A DNA stretch of 64,000 bases from CAVQBP01 sp963782475. GTDB lineage: Bacteria > Bacteroidota > Ignavibacteria > Ignavibacteriales > Ignavibacteriaceae. Positions within the stretch are counted from its first letter, which is position 1; each line of letters begins with the position of its first letter. Positions 49,752 to 60,100 of this stretch are shown here, in pieces. The stretch covers positions 62,001 through 126,000 of the forward strand of contig CAWAJW010000014.1 in assembly GCA_963782475.1 (NCBI GenBank), written 5' to 3'. The translations under genes and the position numbers were made by a program. The notes under the pieces are model-generated. The model did no database searches and was not told the origin of the DNA. It saw nothing but the letters and a program-made list of their open reading frames with translations.

Positions 49752-50539
49752 ATGACCACACTAATCTTTGATTATGATGGCAGTTTAGCTTCGATTGGAA
49801 GTGAAGAGGTTTTGCTTCGGACTTTCGGAATCATGCCGATTAGGATTCAGAAAGGACTTGGAGCAAACGAAATCAATCATAAAGAAACTAATCAAACCAG
49901 TCAAACGGAAACTCGAACATCCTCTTGCTTGAGAATAGCCAGGTAATAGAGGAAGGTTTCGAGTTGTCTGATAAAGCAAAGGAACTGAATCTGAGCTGTA
50001 TCGCATTCGATACGGCTTCAGCTCTCGGTTTCCAGGAACGAAATCAAATCAAAATAGCCAGACACATCGAGTTACTGGATCAAGGAGGTGGGGAATATAC
50101 GGTGATAATCTCAATATGTTCGTTTACAATATCTGTTCACTTCCGGTAAAGACAATCTTCAATGTCCATTCTGATAGGGACAAAGATGTTGGAGGTGAAG
50201 TGATTGAATATCCAGCATCAAAGGGCAGCCAAAAATGAAATTCAGAAATGGTTTGATGTCATACTCTACACGAAAGTATCACAAGACCCAAAAACAAATG
50301 AGTCCTCATTCTGCTGGTTAACCAAACCGGAAGAAGGAAGATATGCAAAGGATCGCTTGGGAATCCTTCCGGCTATTATTCCACAAGACTTCAATTACAT
50401 CTTTGAGAGGTATGAGGAAGCTGGAATCTACCACCCCAACATCTTAGTCATTGGTGAGTCAGGGACAGGCAAATCAAAAGCCCTGGCTACCATCAACGGC
50501 TATTCACAAAAGAAATCCAAACTCAAAATCGCATCATAG
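49752..50539 (+). CDS. Sak4-like RecA-fold ATPase with its P-loop at the C-terminus (about four frameshifts)
   Basis: About 262 residues after correction; ATG at 49752 follows AAAGGAGAACT. The order is unusual. It opens with TTLIFDYDGSLASIGS, which resembles the strand after the P-loop in Sak4/AAA_24 ATPases. Then come SCIAFDTASALGFQERN (Walker B-like), a GGWGIYGDNL block, TIFNVHSDRDKD, SSFCWLTKPEEGRYAKDR and, only at the end, NILVIGESGTGKSKALATI (Walker A). Breaks lie near 49820-49840, 49930, 50089 and 50222. Sak4-type proteins are RecA-like single-strand annealing/recombination ATPases of phages. Position between DUF932-like and RadC genes fits. Confidence 0.65.
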
Positions 50540-50551
50540 AAAGGAGAAAGA

Positions 50552-51163
50552 ATGTTAACACTGAATCAATCAAACTCGTTCATGCCTGGTGTTTATATCC
50601 ATCAGGCAACCATTATTGGTGCAGAAGATATAAGCGGTAAACCAACATACGCTGATCTTCCAGAATCAATCAGGGACTTGGCAGTTGAAGTTGAGTTCGA
50701 CATTGGGAAGGAATGGACAAAGAAGGTGATCTTCAAAGGAAACCTTAAGCTTGTCGATCCGAAAAATCCAAAATCAATCGACTGGGGAGGAGCATTTATT
50801 GTCAGAGATTTCTTTACCAAGACCGGCTGTTTCAATGATCTCACAAAGGAAGAAATAGCCGAGAAGCTGAAGTCATTCTCACACAAAGATATACCTGCCG
50901 ACTTCATGGTGAAGATCAGAAACAAACAAGTATTTCTGCTCGACTATGTGAAAGATGTTGCCGATAACGGAAAGCTGAAATACGGAACCTGGAACATTGT
51001 GGATACCAATGAGGACAGATTGAAAGCGCAATTCAAAGCTTCACTCTCCAGAGGATATCCGAGCAATTACAAACCAGAACTGCTGAATCAACAAACAGAG
51101 GAAGACGCTTCATTCAGCTATGGAGCTAATGTCAACGAATCTCCGTCTGCTGAATTCGAATGA
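50552..51163 (+). CDS. Hypothetical recombination-block protein, 203 residues
   Basis: The N-terminal part (SFMPGVYIHQATIIGAEDIS, then LAVEVEFDIGKEWTKKVIFK) suggests a beta-barrel, OB-like or DUF669-like protein of the kind that often follows Sak4-type ATPases in phages, where it would bind single-stranded DNA. The match is by pattern only. The C-terminal 40 residues are acidic and low-complexity, as in SSB tails. The ATG follows GAAAGGAGAAAG. Confidence 0.55.
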   Translation: MLTLNQSNSFMPGVYIHQATIIGAEDISGKPTYADLPESIRDLAVEVEFDIGKEWTKKVIFKGNLKLVDPKNPKSIDWGGAFIVRDFFTKTGCFNDLTKEEIAEKLKSFSHKDIPADFMVKIRNKQVFLLDYVKDVADNGKLKYGTWNIVDTNEDRLKAQFKASLSRGYPSNYKPELLNQQTEEDASFSYGANVNESPSAEFE

Positions 51164-51190
51164 TGATTTCCCGTTCTGAAAGGAGCAATA

Positions 51191-51661
51191 ATGATTCCTA
51201 CAGAAACAAAGGTAAAGTTCAAAACGATTGAGTGGAAGTTCAGAGAGACGACAGTGAAGTATCCTGAACTTTCACAAATACCAAAGAAGAAGATAACCTC
51301 ACCTGCTGAATTCTTTGAACTGTTCAAACCGCTATTGAAGGAAGAACCTTTCGAGATATTCCTTGTTGCCTGGCTAAGCAGTTCAAACAGAGTGATTGGA
51401 TTCGAGAAAGTAACTCAAGGATTACTGAACTCATCACTCATTGATCCGAGAAGTGTTTTCAGAGGGGCTATTATTGCGAACTGTGCGAACATCATTCTCG
51501 CTCATAACCATCCATCTGGAAACCCTGATCCATCCAATGAGGATATATCAGTAACGAGAGTTCTTGTTGAATCCGGGAAGATTCTTGGGATTCATGTGTT
51601 CGATCATATTGTGTTCGCAGATGAGGAATACACGTCCTTCGTTGAAAGAAGGCTATTATAA
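51191..51661 (+). CDS. RadC-family JAB-domain protein
   Basis: 156 residues. The JAMM-type metal motif is complete: ILAHNHPSGNPDPSNEDI (HxH ... S ... D), preceded by RSVFRGAIIANCANI and followed by LGIHVFDHIVFADEEYTSF. It lacks the N-terminal helix-hairpin-helix part of chromosomal RadC, like the short forms found on mobile elements. Its biochemical role is uncertain despite the historic DNA-repair name. AAAGGAG precedes the ATG. Confidence 0.9.
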   Translation: MIPTETKVKFKTIEWKFRETTVKYPELSQIPKKKITSPAEFFELFKPLLKEEPFEIFLVAWLSSSNRVIGFEKVTQGLLNSSLIDPRSVFRGAIIANCANIILAHNHPSGNPDPSNEDISVTRVLVESGKILGIHVFDHIVFADEEYTSFVERRLL

Positions 51662-51710
51662 ACCGGAGGGAGATGTCAGAGTCTCCCTCGCTAATCGAAA
51701 GGAAAATACA

Positions 51711-52400
51711 ATGCACTCACAAAATGTGATACCGATAAACGCAAACGAGTCACTTCAACAGATGCTCTTCATAAAGAACTGCATCCTGAATGACATCTAT
51801 GAGAACGATGGTGAGATACTACCCAGTGAGGATAATGAACTCACCCGACTTGATTTGGCTATTCCAGCAAAAGTTGATGCCTGGGCATGGCTATTAATGA
51901 AAGATGGTGGAATTGACAAGGACATCGAACTGCTCACTGAAAGGAAGAAGGCTATTGATGAGATCATTCAGAAGCTGAAATCCACAAAGAGCAGACTTAA
52001 GGCAAAGGCTAATGAGATTCTGAGGCAGAACAAACTTGAGAGGATTGAAGGAAACAATTTCTGGTTTAAACGGGATGTTTCCAGAACCAGCAGAGTGATC
52101 ATGAGTCTTGTGGAAGATGAATACAAGTCATTTGAATTGCCGAAGTTGAGTTATGAGGAATATTGCACACTCAAGAATGCCCTGGAAGAATATATGGAAA
52201 CCTCAGAGGTGAATTACCACAGCATGTTCACACTGGCTACTAAACTGAAAGAAGAAGTTGAGGAGAGTTGTGGTGTGAAGGCTTTGCCGGAAAAGCATAG
52301 GGCAATTGAAGTGAAGGAGGAGCAGACGATTCGAGTATACCAGAAAAAGCAGTGGACCAATATTTGTGTCCCCTGGTGCTTTTTGCAGGGGACTACTTAA
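51711..52400 (+). CDS. Gp157-like (siphovirus) protein
   Basis: 229 residues from the ATG at 51711 (MHSQNVIPINANES) with GAAAGGAAAATAC upstream; the longer open frame to 51564 overlaps radC and is not needed. The core DKDIELLTERKKAIDEIIQK followed by KSTKSRLKAKANEILRQN and then FWFKRDVSRTSRVI is the coiled-coil plus beta pattern of the Gp157 family of siphoviruses. The family was linked to phage resistance in Streptococcus thermophilus; the activity is unknown. Confidence 0.7.
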   Translation: MHSQNVIPINANESLQQMLFIKNCILNDIYENDGEILPSEDNELTRLDLAIPAKVDAWAWLLMKDGGIDKDIELLTERKKAIDEIIQKLKSTKSRLKAKANEILRQNKLERIEGNNFWFKRDVSRTSRVIMSLVEDEYKSFELPKLSYEEYCTLKNALEEYMETSEVNYHSMFTLATKLKEEVEESCGVKALPEKHRAIEVKEEQTIRVYQKKQWTNICVPWCFLQGTT

Positions 52401-52529
52401 AAAGGATGAATAAATCTTATATTGAAAGTGATCCTGAATTTTCTTACAATTGTAGCATCCAAAATTATGGGGAAGATGAAATTGCTTTTATAATCCTTAC
52501 AAACTTTCCAATTACTGATAGGGGAGATT

Positions 52530-53177
52530 TTGAAACCTATACATTTTAGCTGTGGAATCATCCTGGTTTTTAGTTTTCTTTTTTGTAATTCTTTTGTTTA
52601 TTGTCAAATACCAGCAAATAAAGACAGTGGCCAATCAGAAAGAATTCTGTCAGCTTTTCAGGCGGATCAATTACAGAATGAGTTTCAAAAGAGAATTAGT
52701 TCATATGATTCCATCATCATCTCAAGTAATCCCATCGAAGAAAATTTAAAAACTGGTTATCGGAACGGTTATTTTTATTTAACGATTGGATTAATTGAGC
52801 CAATAGGACTAGGATTTGGATATCAAATGAATTCGAATTGGGCCTTAGGACTTAAGCTTGCTGGCTACTGGTTAGCAGGTGGTATGTTTTTGCCGAATTC
52901 AGGAACTGGTATAGGAATTAGAATTTCTCAAAGAACCGGTTGGAAGATTTTGAATAATGTAAATTATGAGTATACATTTTTCTATGAGGCAAGTGATCAT
53001 TCGCATTATTCAAAAACATTAATAAAAGGAGGTGCTTTTGACATAAATATTGGGAATGAACAAATCAATAAAGGGATTAATTTTCTTTGGTCAATAGGAA
53101 TAGTCGGTAGTTCTACTCAAGGTAGTTCATTGTTGATGCTGCCAAATCTTAAAATTGGATGCAATATCAACTTCTAG
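52530..53177 (+). CDS. Outer-membrane or secreted protein with signal peptide
   Basis: 215 residues from a TTG start at 52530 preceded by GGGGAG. Signal peptide: IILVFSFLFCNSFVYCQ. From about residue 75 alternating hydrophobic and polar residues with GLGFGYQMNSNWALGLKLAG and GIGIRISQRTGWKIL suggest a small membrane beta-barrel. No family is named. It begins the surface-protein block of the element. Confidence 0.6.
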   Translation: MKPIHFSCGIILVFSFLFCNSFVYCQIPANKDSGQSERILSAFQADQLQNEFQKRISSYDSIIISSNPIEENLKTGYRNGYFYLTIGLIEPIGLGFGYQMNSNWALGLKLAGYWLAGGMFLPNSGTGIGIRISQRTGWKILNNVNYEYTFFYEASDHSHYSKTLIKGGAFDINIGNEQINKGINFLWSIGIVGSSTQGSSLLMLPNLKIGCNINF

Positions 53178-53249
53178 GCATACAATTTGATTGGATATGA
53201 GGTAAGCACAATAAATCATTTAAATCTTTGGAATTCGGGGAGAAACAGA

Positions 53250-55282
53250 ATGAAATATTCACTGATCGTCATATTCGTTTTTCTTTTGGGTATATATTCC
53301 GACATCGATGCACAATGGGTAAAGACTAATGGACCTTATGGAGCAGATGTAACTTCTGTTTTGATACATAACGATTATAAATTTGCAGGTACAAGAAATG
53401 GTATATATCGCTCAAGTATAGAAACAAACGAATGGCAATCAAATAATGATATACTTAAAGGCAATTGGATTGAAGCTCTTATTGCTGATACTAAAAACAT
53501 ATATGCTGGAACAAATCATGGCCTGTATAAAACTTCAGATGAAGGGATCAGTTGGAGTCCAGCAGGTTTATCCAATCGAATAATTACTTCATTAGCAATA
53601 AAAGATTCTCTCCTCTTTGTTGGAACTGTAAATGGAATTTTTGTTTCATCTGATAGAGGTCTCACTTGGAAAGAAATTGATAGCGGATTTACATCTACTA
53701 ATGTTGTAACATTTGCGATACATTCTGAAACAATATTTGTAAGTACTCTATATGATGGCCTTTATAGTTCTTCTGATAATGGAGTGACATGGAATAAGAT
53801 TAAGTTTGAGGAAAATTCAATATTCGCTATCGGTTTTTTAGGTGATCTACTTTTAGTATCATCCTGGGATAATGTTGTGTACCGCTCTATAGATTGGGGT
53901 ACAACATGGATTAGTTCAGATATTGGAACCAATGGCGATGGAGTGACAAATTTTAGTTTTCTTGGTGAAAAAATTTTTGCAGCAACTAATTATGGTTTGT
54001 ATCAATCTCTTGACAGCGGGAAAACATGGCAGTCTACTTCTTTGACAAGAATTTATATTCATACTCTACTAATTGATGGTACTTACTTTTTGGCAGGTAC
54101 ATATCAAGGGGCTTATACGTCAACGGATGCTGGTTTAAATTGGGCAGAAACAAATGAAGGTTTATTATCCGGAGATGTTAAATCACTTGTTTCCTATGAT
54201 TCAATAATATTTGCCGGCACGAATGGATTCGGAGTATTTCAATCGAATGATAATGGAGCTACATGGTCTAAATACAGCAATGGTCTTTCAAATGTTTTTA
54301 TTAATGGGCTGGGAATTAACAAAGATTATCTTTTAGCAGGTACTAATGGTGGAATTTTTCGCACCGGTACATCCTCTGATTCCTGGACAAAAGTATCTTC
54401 TGGTTTTCTGCAAACAGGCTCTCGTTCTTTTGTTTTCAAAGGTAATGATATATTTGCTGGATCAGATTTTGGAGTTTTGCATTCTATCGATGATGGAAAA
54501 CATGGGAAAGAATCGACAGTGTACAGGAGGATGGTTATTATCAGGTTTGGGATGTTCTTGCATTTGATTCAACTGTTATAGCGGGATATAATCAAATAGG
54601 TATTCGGATTTCTAACAACAATGGTTTGAATTGGAATTTTTCTAAAGGGCTGCAAGGCACTGTTAATGCATTAGCAATTGCCGGAAACAATATATTAGCT
54701 GGAACTTCTGGCATCGGCGTTTTCTTTTCATCCGATAGCGGTAAAACATGGTCTCCGACTAAACTCGATTCAATGCAGATCCAAACTTTTCAGGTTTTTG
54801 ATAAATTTGTTTTTGCTGGAACGTTTAACGGGATTTACAAATCATCAGATGACGGTATCACATGGGAAAAGATTAATGGTGGATTAGAGGGCTTTTTTAT
54901 AAATGATTTTACAATTGCAGGAGATTATATATTTGCTGGTGTAAATAATGGTGCAGTTTGGAAACGACCTTTATCGGAGATTACATCAGTTTCTGAAATG
55001 AATAGAAAAGAATTATCAAATGCTTTTGCTCTATCTCAAAACTATCCCAACCCGTTCAACCCGATAACAAACATTACATATTCATTGCCAAAAAGTTCGA
55101 ATGTAATTCTGAAGGTATATGATGTATTGGGAAGAGAAGTAACAACATTAGTGAATGAAGAAAAACACGCTGGCGCCTATAAAGTCATCTTCAATGGGAG
55201 TAACCTCCCAAGCGGTGTATATTTCTATAGGATTCAGGCAGGTGGTTTTGTATCAACAAAAAAATTTATTTTGATGAAGTAA
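53250..55282 (+). CDS. T9SS cargo protein with BNR/sialidase-like repeats (one frameshift)
   Basis: About 678 residues after correction, from the ATG at 53250 (MKYSLIVIFVFLLGIYSDID; GGGGAG upstream). The signal peptide ends near DAQW. About ten repeats of the type IYAGTNHGLYKTSDEGISWS form a propeller. The frame breaks at 54497-54502: an A-run one base short turns GKTWERID into GKHGKES. The second half continues GYNQIGIRISNNNGLNW and ends in a T9SS sorting domain (NYPNPFNPITNITYSLPK, then VYDVLGREV, FVSTKKFILMK). It should be exported to the cell surface by host-encoded T9SS machinery. Confidence 0.82.
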
Positions 55283-55315
55283 AAAATTTTAAACTTAGCT
55301 TATCCAGGAGAAGCA

Positions 55316-57556
55316 ATGAAAAATATTACTTCAATTTGTTTCTTCTTAATCCTATTTTATCTCTCAAATTTTTCAATTCTCTATGCACAATGGGAATTGA
55401 GATATCCGGATATTCCTACTGATCAAATAAATGATATTTTATTCTTAAATGAAACTGTGGGTTTTGCAGTAAACAGTGGCGGAAGCATATTAATGACAAC
55501 CGATGGAGGCGAAACTTGGAAAATAAAAGCTCACTACCAACGAAATACTATTCTCTGAAATTAAATTTATTGACAGCAAAACAGGTTTTGCTATTTCTCC
55601 GTCATTCCACATTGGAAATGATATCAGTTTTGTTTTTACAACTGATGGAGGATTAAGCTGGAACAAAGTGAATACATACATGGGAGATGCATTATCATTT
55701 ATTCCTATATCTGAATCAACATAATTAAATCATCATTATTTGAAGGCTCAATTAGTAAATTGATAATTTTTTTGGCAACTGGGAAGAAGTCTATCGTATG
55801 CCTTATTTCATTGATATTGATGTATCTGTCCCTTATGGTAATATTCTGCAATTTCAGCAATTATCAAGTGGAAGAATATTAGCTCTTGGCTCAAGCTGGA
55901 GGGCAAAAAACAGTGGGTATAGCTTCAGATTCATTGTCGTTTATTCTTAAAAGTGATGATTTAGGAAATTCATGGGATACTTTATGGTGCGATTTACCTT
56001 ATACCAGTCAAACTTTTGTCTTTCTTAAATGATTCTATCGGATGGCTTGGAGTAGAAGGAGACAGGATATATAAAACAACAAATGGAGGAGTCGCATGGT
56101 ACCTTCAGTATGCAGATTCTTCACAGAATTATGCCATTAAATCTATCTCGTCTCCTGATAGTTCGAATATATTTGCTGTTGATGGCAATGGAAGGGTGAT
56201 ATATTCAACGAATAGTGGAGAAGAATGGAAATTTATTCAAGTCGGTCAAGCCCAGGATTATCCATTTAAGATAAAGTTCTTGAATTCGAAAAAAGGATTT
56301 CTTGCAGGTTTTGATTCCACAAGTTATAATTTTTGGGTTACAAAGAATGGAGGTGTTAACTGGGAAAGAGTCAGTAAATCCATCAGAGGTAACCTGAGAA
56401 AGATTGATTTTGTTAGTGAGAATTTGGGTATGGGAGTTGGAGATAATTGTCATATACAAAACCAAGGATGGTGGCAGAATCTGGAAAGTATCGTACAGTT
56501 CGGCAATTAGAATACTTTTCGGGATTAGATATGCTCGATTCATTAAATGTGTGGGTTGTGAGTTATGATTCACTTTATAAAACAACAGACGGAGGAAACT
56601 TCTGGTCATCTATTCGCCTTAATAATCAGATTGAATTAATGAGAGGAGTGCAGTTCCTTGATAAAAATGTAGGGGTTATTTATGAGGTATGGGAAAGGGA
56701 CTCTGTTTATAATTATGTTACTACTGATGGAGGTAAGATTCTGGAAAGAATATCCTATCAATAACAATCAATTCGTTACGTCATTTAATAAAATGAAATT
56801 TACCGATCCCGGGCATCTCTGGTTTGCAAACCAGTATGGTGTCTGGCTCTCAAAAGATACAGCTAAAACCTGGGAATTAAATAAGATTGAAAACTCATTT
56901 TACTCTTTTGATTTCCTGGATTCTTTATACGGATGGGTATCATTATGGGGAGGACAATTTAATGAGATGGTCTATACAACAGATGGCGGATTATCCTGGA
57001 CTGGATGTTGATAGGCCATATCCTTTCCAGACTGAGGATGTCTTTATATACAGCGGAAGCGGAAATAGTTACAATACATTTGTTACCGGATATGAAGGGA
57101 GTTTAATTCGCTTTCAGAGGTGGAGCAACTATGTTGCTGATATTCCAACTTACACCGGAAAATCCACTGTATAGCTTTGCTTCTTTTAGGAGTGGGAACT
57201 TATTACATATCTGGGTTGCAGGCAACGGAATGACAATACTTCACTATGAAGATTATGTTACTGACATCAATGAACCCAGAACTAAACCCGATTTGACCTA
57301 TCAACTTTCGCAAAACTATCCGAATCCATTTAATCCGACAACGACTATTAGCTTTACAATTCCAAAAGAGGGTTTTGTTCAATTGAAAGTATATGATATA
57401 CTTGGGAAAGAAGTTGCTTCTCTAGTCAATGAGGAAAAAACCGCAGGTACATACAGTGTCAGGTTCGATGGGAAAGACTTTTCGAGCGGGATTTATTTCT
57501 ATCATCTGCAGGTGGGTGAATTTACCTCAACTAAGAAATTTATATTGATGAAATGA
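55316..57556 (+). pseudogene. T9SS cargo protein gene with about ten frame breaks
   Basis: The ATG at 55316 follows CAGGAGAAGC and gives a signal peptide (ICFFLILFYLSNFSILYAQ). TTDGGxTW-type repeats follow, and the end is a T9SS sorting domain (NYPNPFNPTTTISFTIPK ... FTSTKKFILMK). Reading requires frame changes near 55531, 55720, 55770, 55918, 56014, 56445, 56508, 56735, 57005 and 57150; eight act as an extra base and two as a missing one. Between breaks the frames keep family-like sequence. It is either a decaying gene or a poorly resolved consensus. Confidence 0.75.
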
Positions 57557-57613
57557 GTAACAAGCAAAACCCGAATTATTTTAATTGAAGATATTCGAAG
57601 TGGAATGAGAATA

Positions 57614-57643
57614 AAAAGAGGAGTATGGTTGTACTCCTCTTTT
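57614..57643. terminator. Bidirectional-looking terminator hairpin
   Basis: AAAAGAGGAGTA and TACTCCTCTTTT form a 12-bp stem around a six-base loop between the T9SS pseudogene and the convergent lipoprotein gene. A- and T-runs on the two sides let it work in both directions. Confidence 0.8.
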
Positions 57644-57714
57644 CTAGTGAACTCACTGATCTAGGAGACCAGCAAAGGATGTTCTCATAGATAATTGTCG
57701 TTATACTTCCAAAG

Positions 57715-58392
57715 TCATGGATTGAATTGATATATATGATCCCAACCAACTATATATCCAAGAATAGCACCTGTTACAGTGCCAACTAATGCACCCCAAA
57801 ACGCTCCAACTATTGCAGAATTTGCTGGATCAAATGTAGGATGATTACCTCCACTTTCAGTACGGAACGTTATACCAGTAGCACCCAATATTCCACATAT
57901 TACAGCACCTCCTCCAAAACCTGCTGGAAGACCTAATAAGGTACTCTGCCACCTGGTCTTGTAACTAATTTCTTTGACCTTGTCGATTGGAATATATCCG
58001 TTGTTTATCCTAAGATTTGTAAGTTGTATCATTGAGTCTGGTAACTTTTTTATATTCTCAGCTCTTAGCTCTTTTCCGTTTTCTAACCAAACATAAGCCG
58101 AGGGTGCTTGATAAGCTTTGCCGAAATATTTAATGTCTTTAACATCTTTTAATGCTATTTTTTCTTCTTGAATCTTGATAGTTGTTTGTAATGAGTCGCC
58201 TTTGATTTCTGAACCTGCTGAAGAAACGAATGAACTATCAACAGTAACAACATTAACATCTCTGTCTTCTAAAGAAGAATTTAAATCCTCAAGGAATTCC
58301 TTTTTTGAAGGATAATCCGTCAATCTAGATGTTGTTGAACAACCTAAGAAAAACACGAACAAAATTGACGCTGAAAGTGAGAGAATTTTCAT
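57715..58392 (-). CDS. Lipoprotein with glycine-rich C-terminal membrane segment (paralogue A)
   Basis: 225 residues. Lipobox FVFFLGC near residue 18. A central part mentions repeated IKYFGKAY- and VKEISYKTRW-like strands, and the C-terminal 70 residues are Gly/Ala-rich hydrophobic (GALVGTVTGAILGYIVGWDH) ending IYQFNP. The next gene encodes a shorter relative with the same plan and the same end. Function unknown; a surface-anchored or glycine-zipper protein is likely. Confidence 0.7.
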   Translation of the reverse strand: MKILSLSASILFVFFLGCSTTSRLTDYPSKKEFLEDLNSSLEDRDVNVVTVDSSFVSSAGSEIKGDSLQTTIKIQEEKIALKDVKDIKYFGKAYQAPSAYVWLENGKELRAENIKKLPDSMIQLTNLRINNGYIPIDKVKEISYKTRWQSTLLGLPAGFGGGAVICGILGATGITFRTESGGNHPTFDPANSAIVGAFWGALVGTVTGAILGYIVGWDHIYQFNP

Positions 58393-58428
58393 AACAATGC
58401 TCCGATGGTTAAAGTTAGACTAATAGAG

Positions 58429-58959
58429 TTACGGAGTAAACTGATAAATATTGTTCCAGCCAATTATAGCTCCCACAATGGCACCTATAGCAATTCCAGA
58501 TATTGCACCAAGAAAAAAGTTATAACCTGAGTTTAACCGATGATCTCGATTATTTCCATCTTCTTCAATTTTAAACACCAAGCCTGTAGCACCTATCAAA
58601 CCTCCGACTGTCATGCCAAAATAAATTCCAGGCGCTAATCCTTTCCAGTGGTTTGTAAAACTTGCTTGCTTGATTTCATTAAGTGGAATTAACCTTTCTT
58701 TTTTTATCTTTGTCGGATAATAATTCGGTGAATAATTCAAGAGCATACTATAATCTTTTATTTCCGCACCTTCAGGAACTGTCAACGAACTATCATTATT
58801 CAAGATTACTTCCACTTTTTTATTTTGTGCGGAATTATTGAAATCTTTGAATAGCTCTTCTTTCGAAAAGTTCTCTTCCACTTTGTAAGTTGATGAACAA
58901 CCCATAAGAAGCATTAATGCAATGGGTATTAATAAGGATAACCACAAATTTGGTTTCAT
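58429..58959 (-). CDS. Lipoprotein, paralogue B of the downstream gene
   Basis: 176 residues. Lipobox LMLLMGC. It shares with the 57715-58392 product the IPLNEIKQASFTNHW-like strand, the GMTVGGLIGATGLVFKIE block and the end GAIVGAIIGWNNIYQFTP, so the two arose by tandem duplication. They are probably co-transcribed (36-base gap). Confidence 0.7.
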   Translation of the reverse strand: MKPNLWLSLLIPIALMLLMGCSSTYKVEENFSKEELFKDFNNSAQNKKVEVILNNDSSLTVPEGAEIKDYSMLLNYSPNYYPTKIKKERLIPLNEIKQASFTNHWKGLAPGIYFGMTVGGLIGATGLVFKIEEDGNNRDHRLNSGYNFFLGAISGIAIGAIVGAIIGWNNIYQFTP

Positions 58960-59447
58960 GACGCTTTACCCCTTTTTGAATGTAAGTTGAATTGCGTTCA
59001 ATACAATGATAAGAAAATGCAAAAGTATAGTCAAACAATTTTTTACCCTCAACCATACTGTGAAAATTCTCTATATGATAGTCGCAATTTCGATTGACAT
59101 TAGTTTGCCAACCAAAAGAGAAGAGCAAATATACTCCTCTCGTTGTTAATTGTGTCTAATTAGGCAAAGAGAGTCTCTCCAATGCACTTTGAAAATTCTC
59201 TGGGCATTACATTAAATCCGATTGACATTAAATCACCAATGCAATAACTTGCGGGTGAATGTTAATCATTCAGGTAAAAACAAAGAAAATTCATTACATC
59301 AACAACAACTCGCTCTTTACATACTGTCGTTACCAGAGGTGTGCACTAAACTGTGTACTCTAATTGGAGATTTCGGGGTAAATACCAGGTTCAATGACAT
59401 TTCCTTTAAAATAAAAAAGCCCGAATTCGGCTTAAATTCAGGCTTCC
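58960..59447. other. Right end of the element, non-coding, with bipartite direct repeats
   Basis: No gene is supported here. TGAAAATTCTCT at 59061-59072 and 59190-59201 is followed 18 and 17 bases later by CGATTGACATTA (59091-59102, 59219-59230). Two such bipartite repeats close to attR could be arm-type sites of the integrase or another protein. Confidence 0.4.
59417..59445 (-). terminator. Terminator of tRNA-fMet brought in by the element
   Basis: On the minus strand AAGCCTGAATT and AATTCGGGCTT form an imperfect stem followed by TTTTATTTT. It follows the tRNA 3' end by five bases. It differs from the terminator at the left junction, as expected when the element supplies a new 3' end. Confidence 0.75.
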
Positions 59448-59523
<76 letters not shown>

Positions 59524-59814
59524 ATTTATTTTTAAAATTGGATTTCAAATATATGCAATATATACAGGCATGTCAACTTTTAAGACAATACTCCTCTTTA
59601 TCTTTAAAATCATTACAATAATTTTAGTGTTCTATCTCAAATAATTTGTAGGAATTTAAATCTATATTTTTATTCATTTTGGTTTAAGGTATTATTTAAT
59701 CAGCATTGAAAAAGATAAATTAAATCCTTAAGTTAATAAATGTAAAGATTTAACCGTTCTCATTTGAGAAGTTATTTTAACCAAAAGTTTTAATAATACT
59801 TAGAATGGTAATAA

Positions 59815-60033
59815 ATGAATAAAAACATTCATGTAAGAAAAAGAGCCAGCAATTGCTGGATAGTAATTGGAGAAGGGGATAAAAATGCTTTTTCAATTCA
59901 CACCAAAAGAAATATCGCCGTACAAGTAGCAACTGCTATTGCCAAAAATCTTCATTCGGAAGTTATTATCCACAGCGTTGACGGAAAAGAGACTAGAAAA
60001 TCTCCTATTATTCGCTTAAACACTATTTTATAG
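59815..60033 (+). CDS. DUF2188-like small protein
   Basis: 72 residues beginning MNKNIHVRKRASNCWIVIGE. The pattern of a short beta strand with W, a helix (IAVQVATAIAKNLHS) and a final EVIIHSVDGKE resembles DUF2188. Function unknown. The 290 bases between it and the tRNA-fMet gene hold no other gene that I can see. Confidence 0.6.
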   Translation: MNKNIHVRKRASNCWIVIGEGDKNAFSIHTKRNIAVQVATAIAKNLHSEVIIHSVDGKETRKSPIIRLNTIL

Positions 60034-60100
60034 CTTTCTTCTTTTAGTTATAATAAAGGAATAATTTCCACTTTACGTTTCATTTTATTAATATTATATC

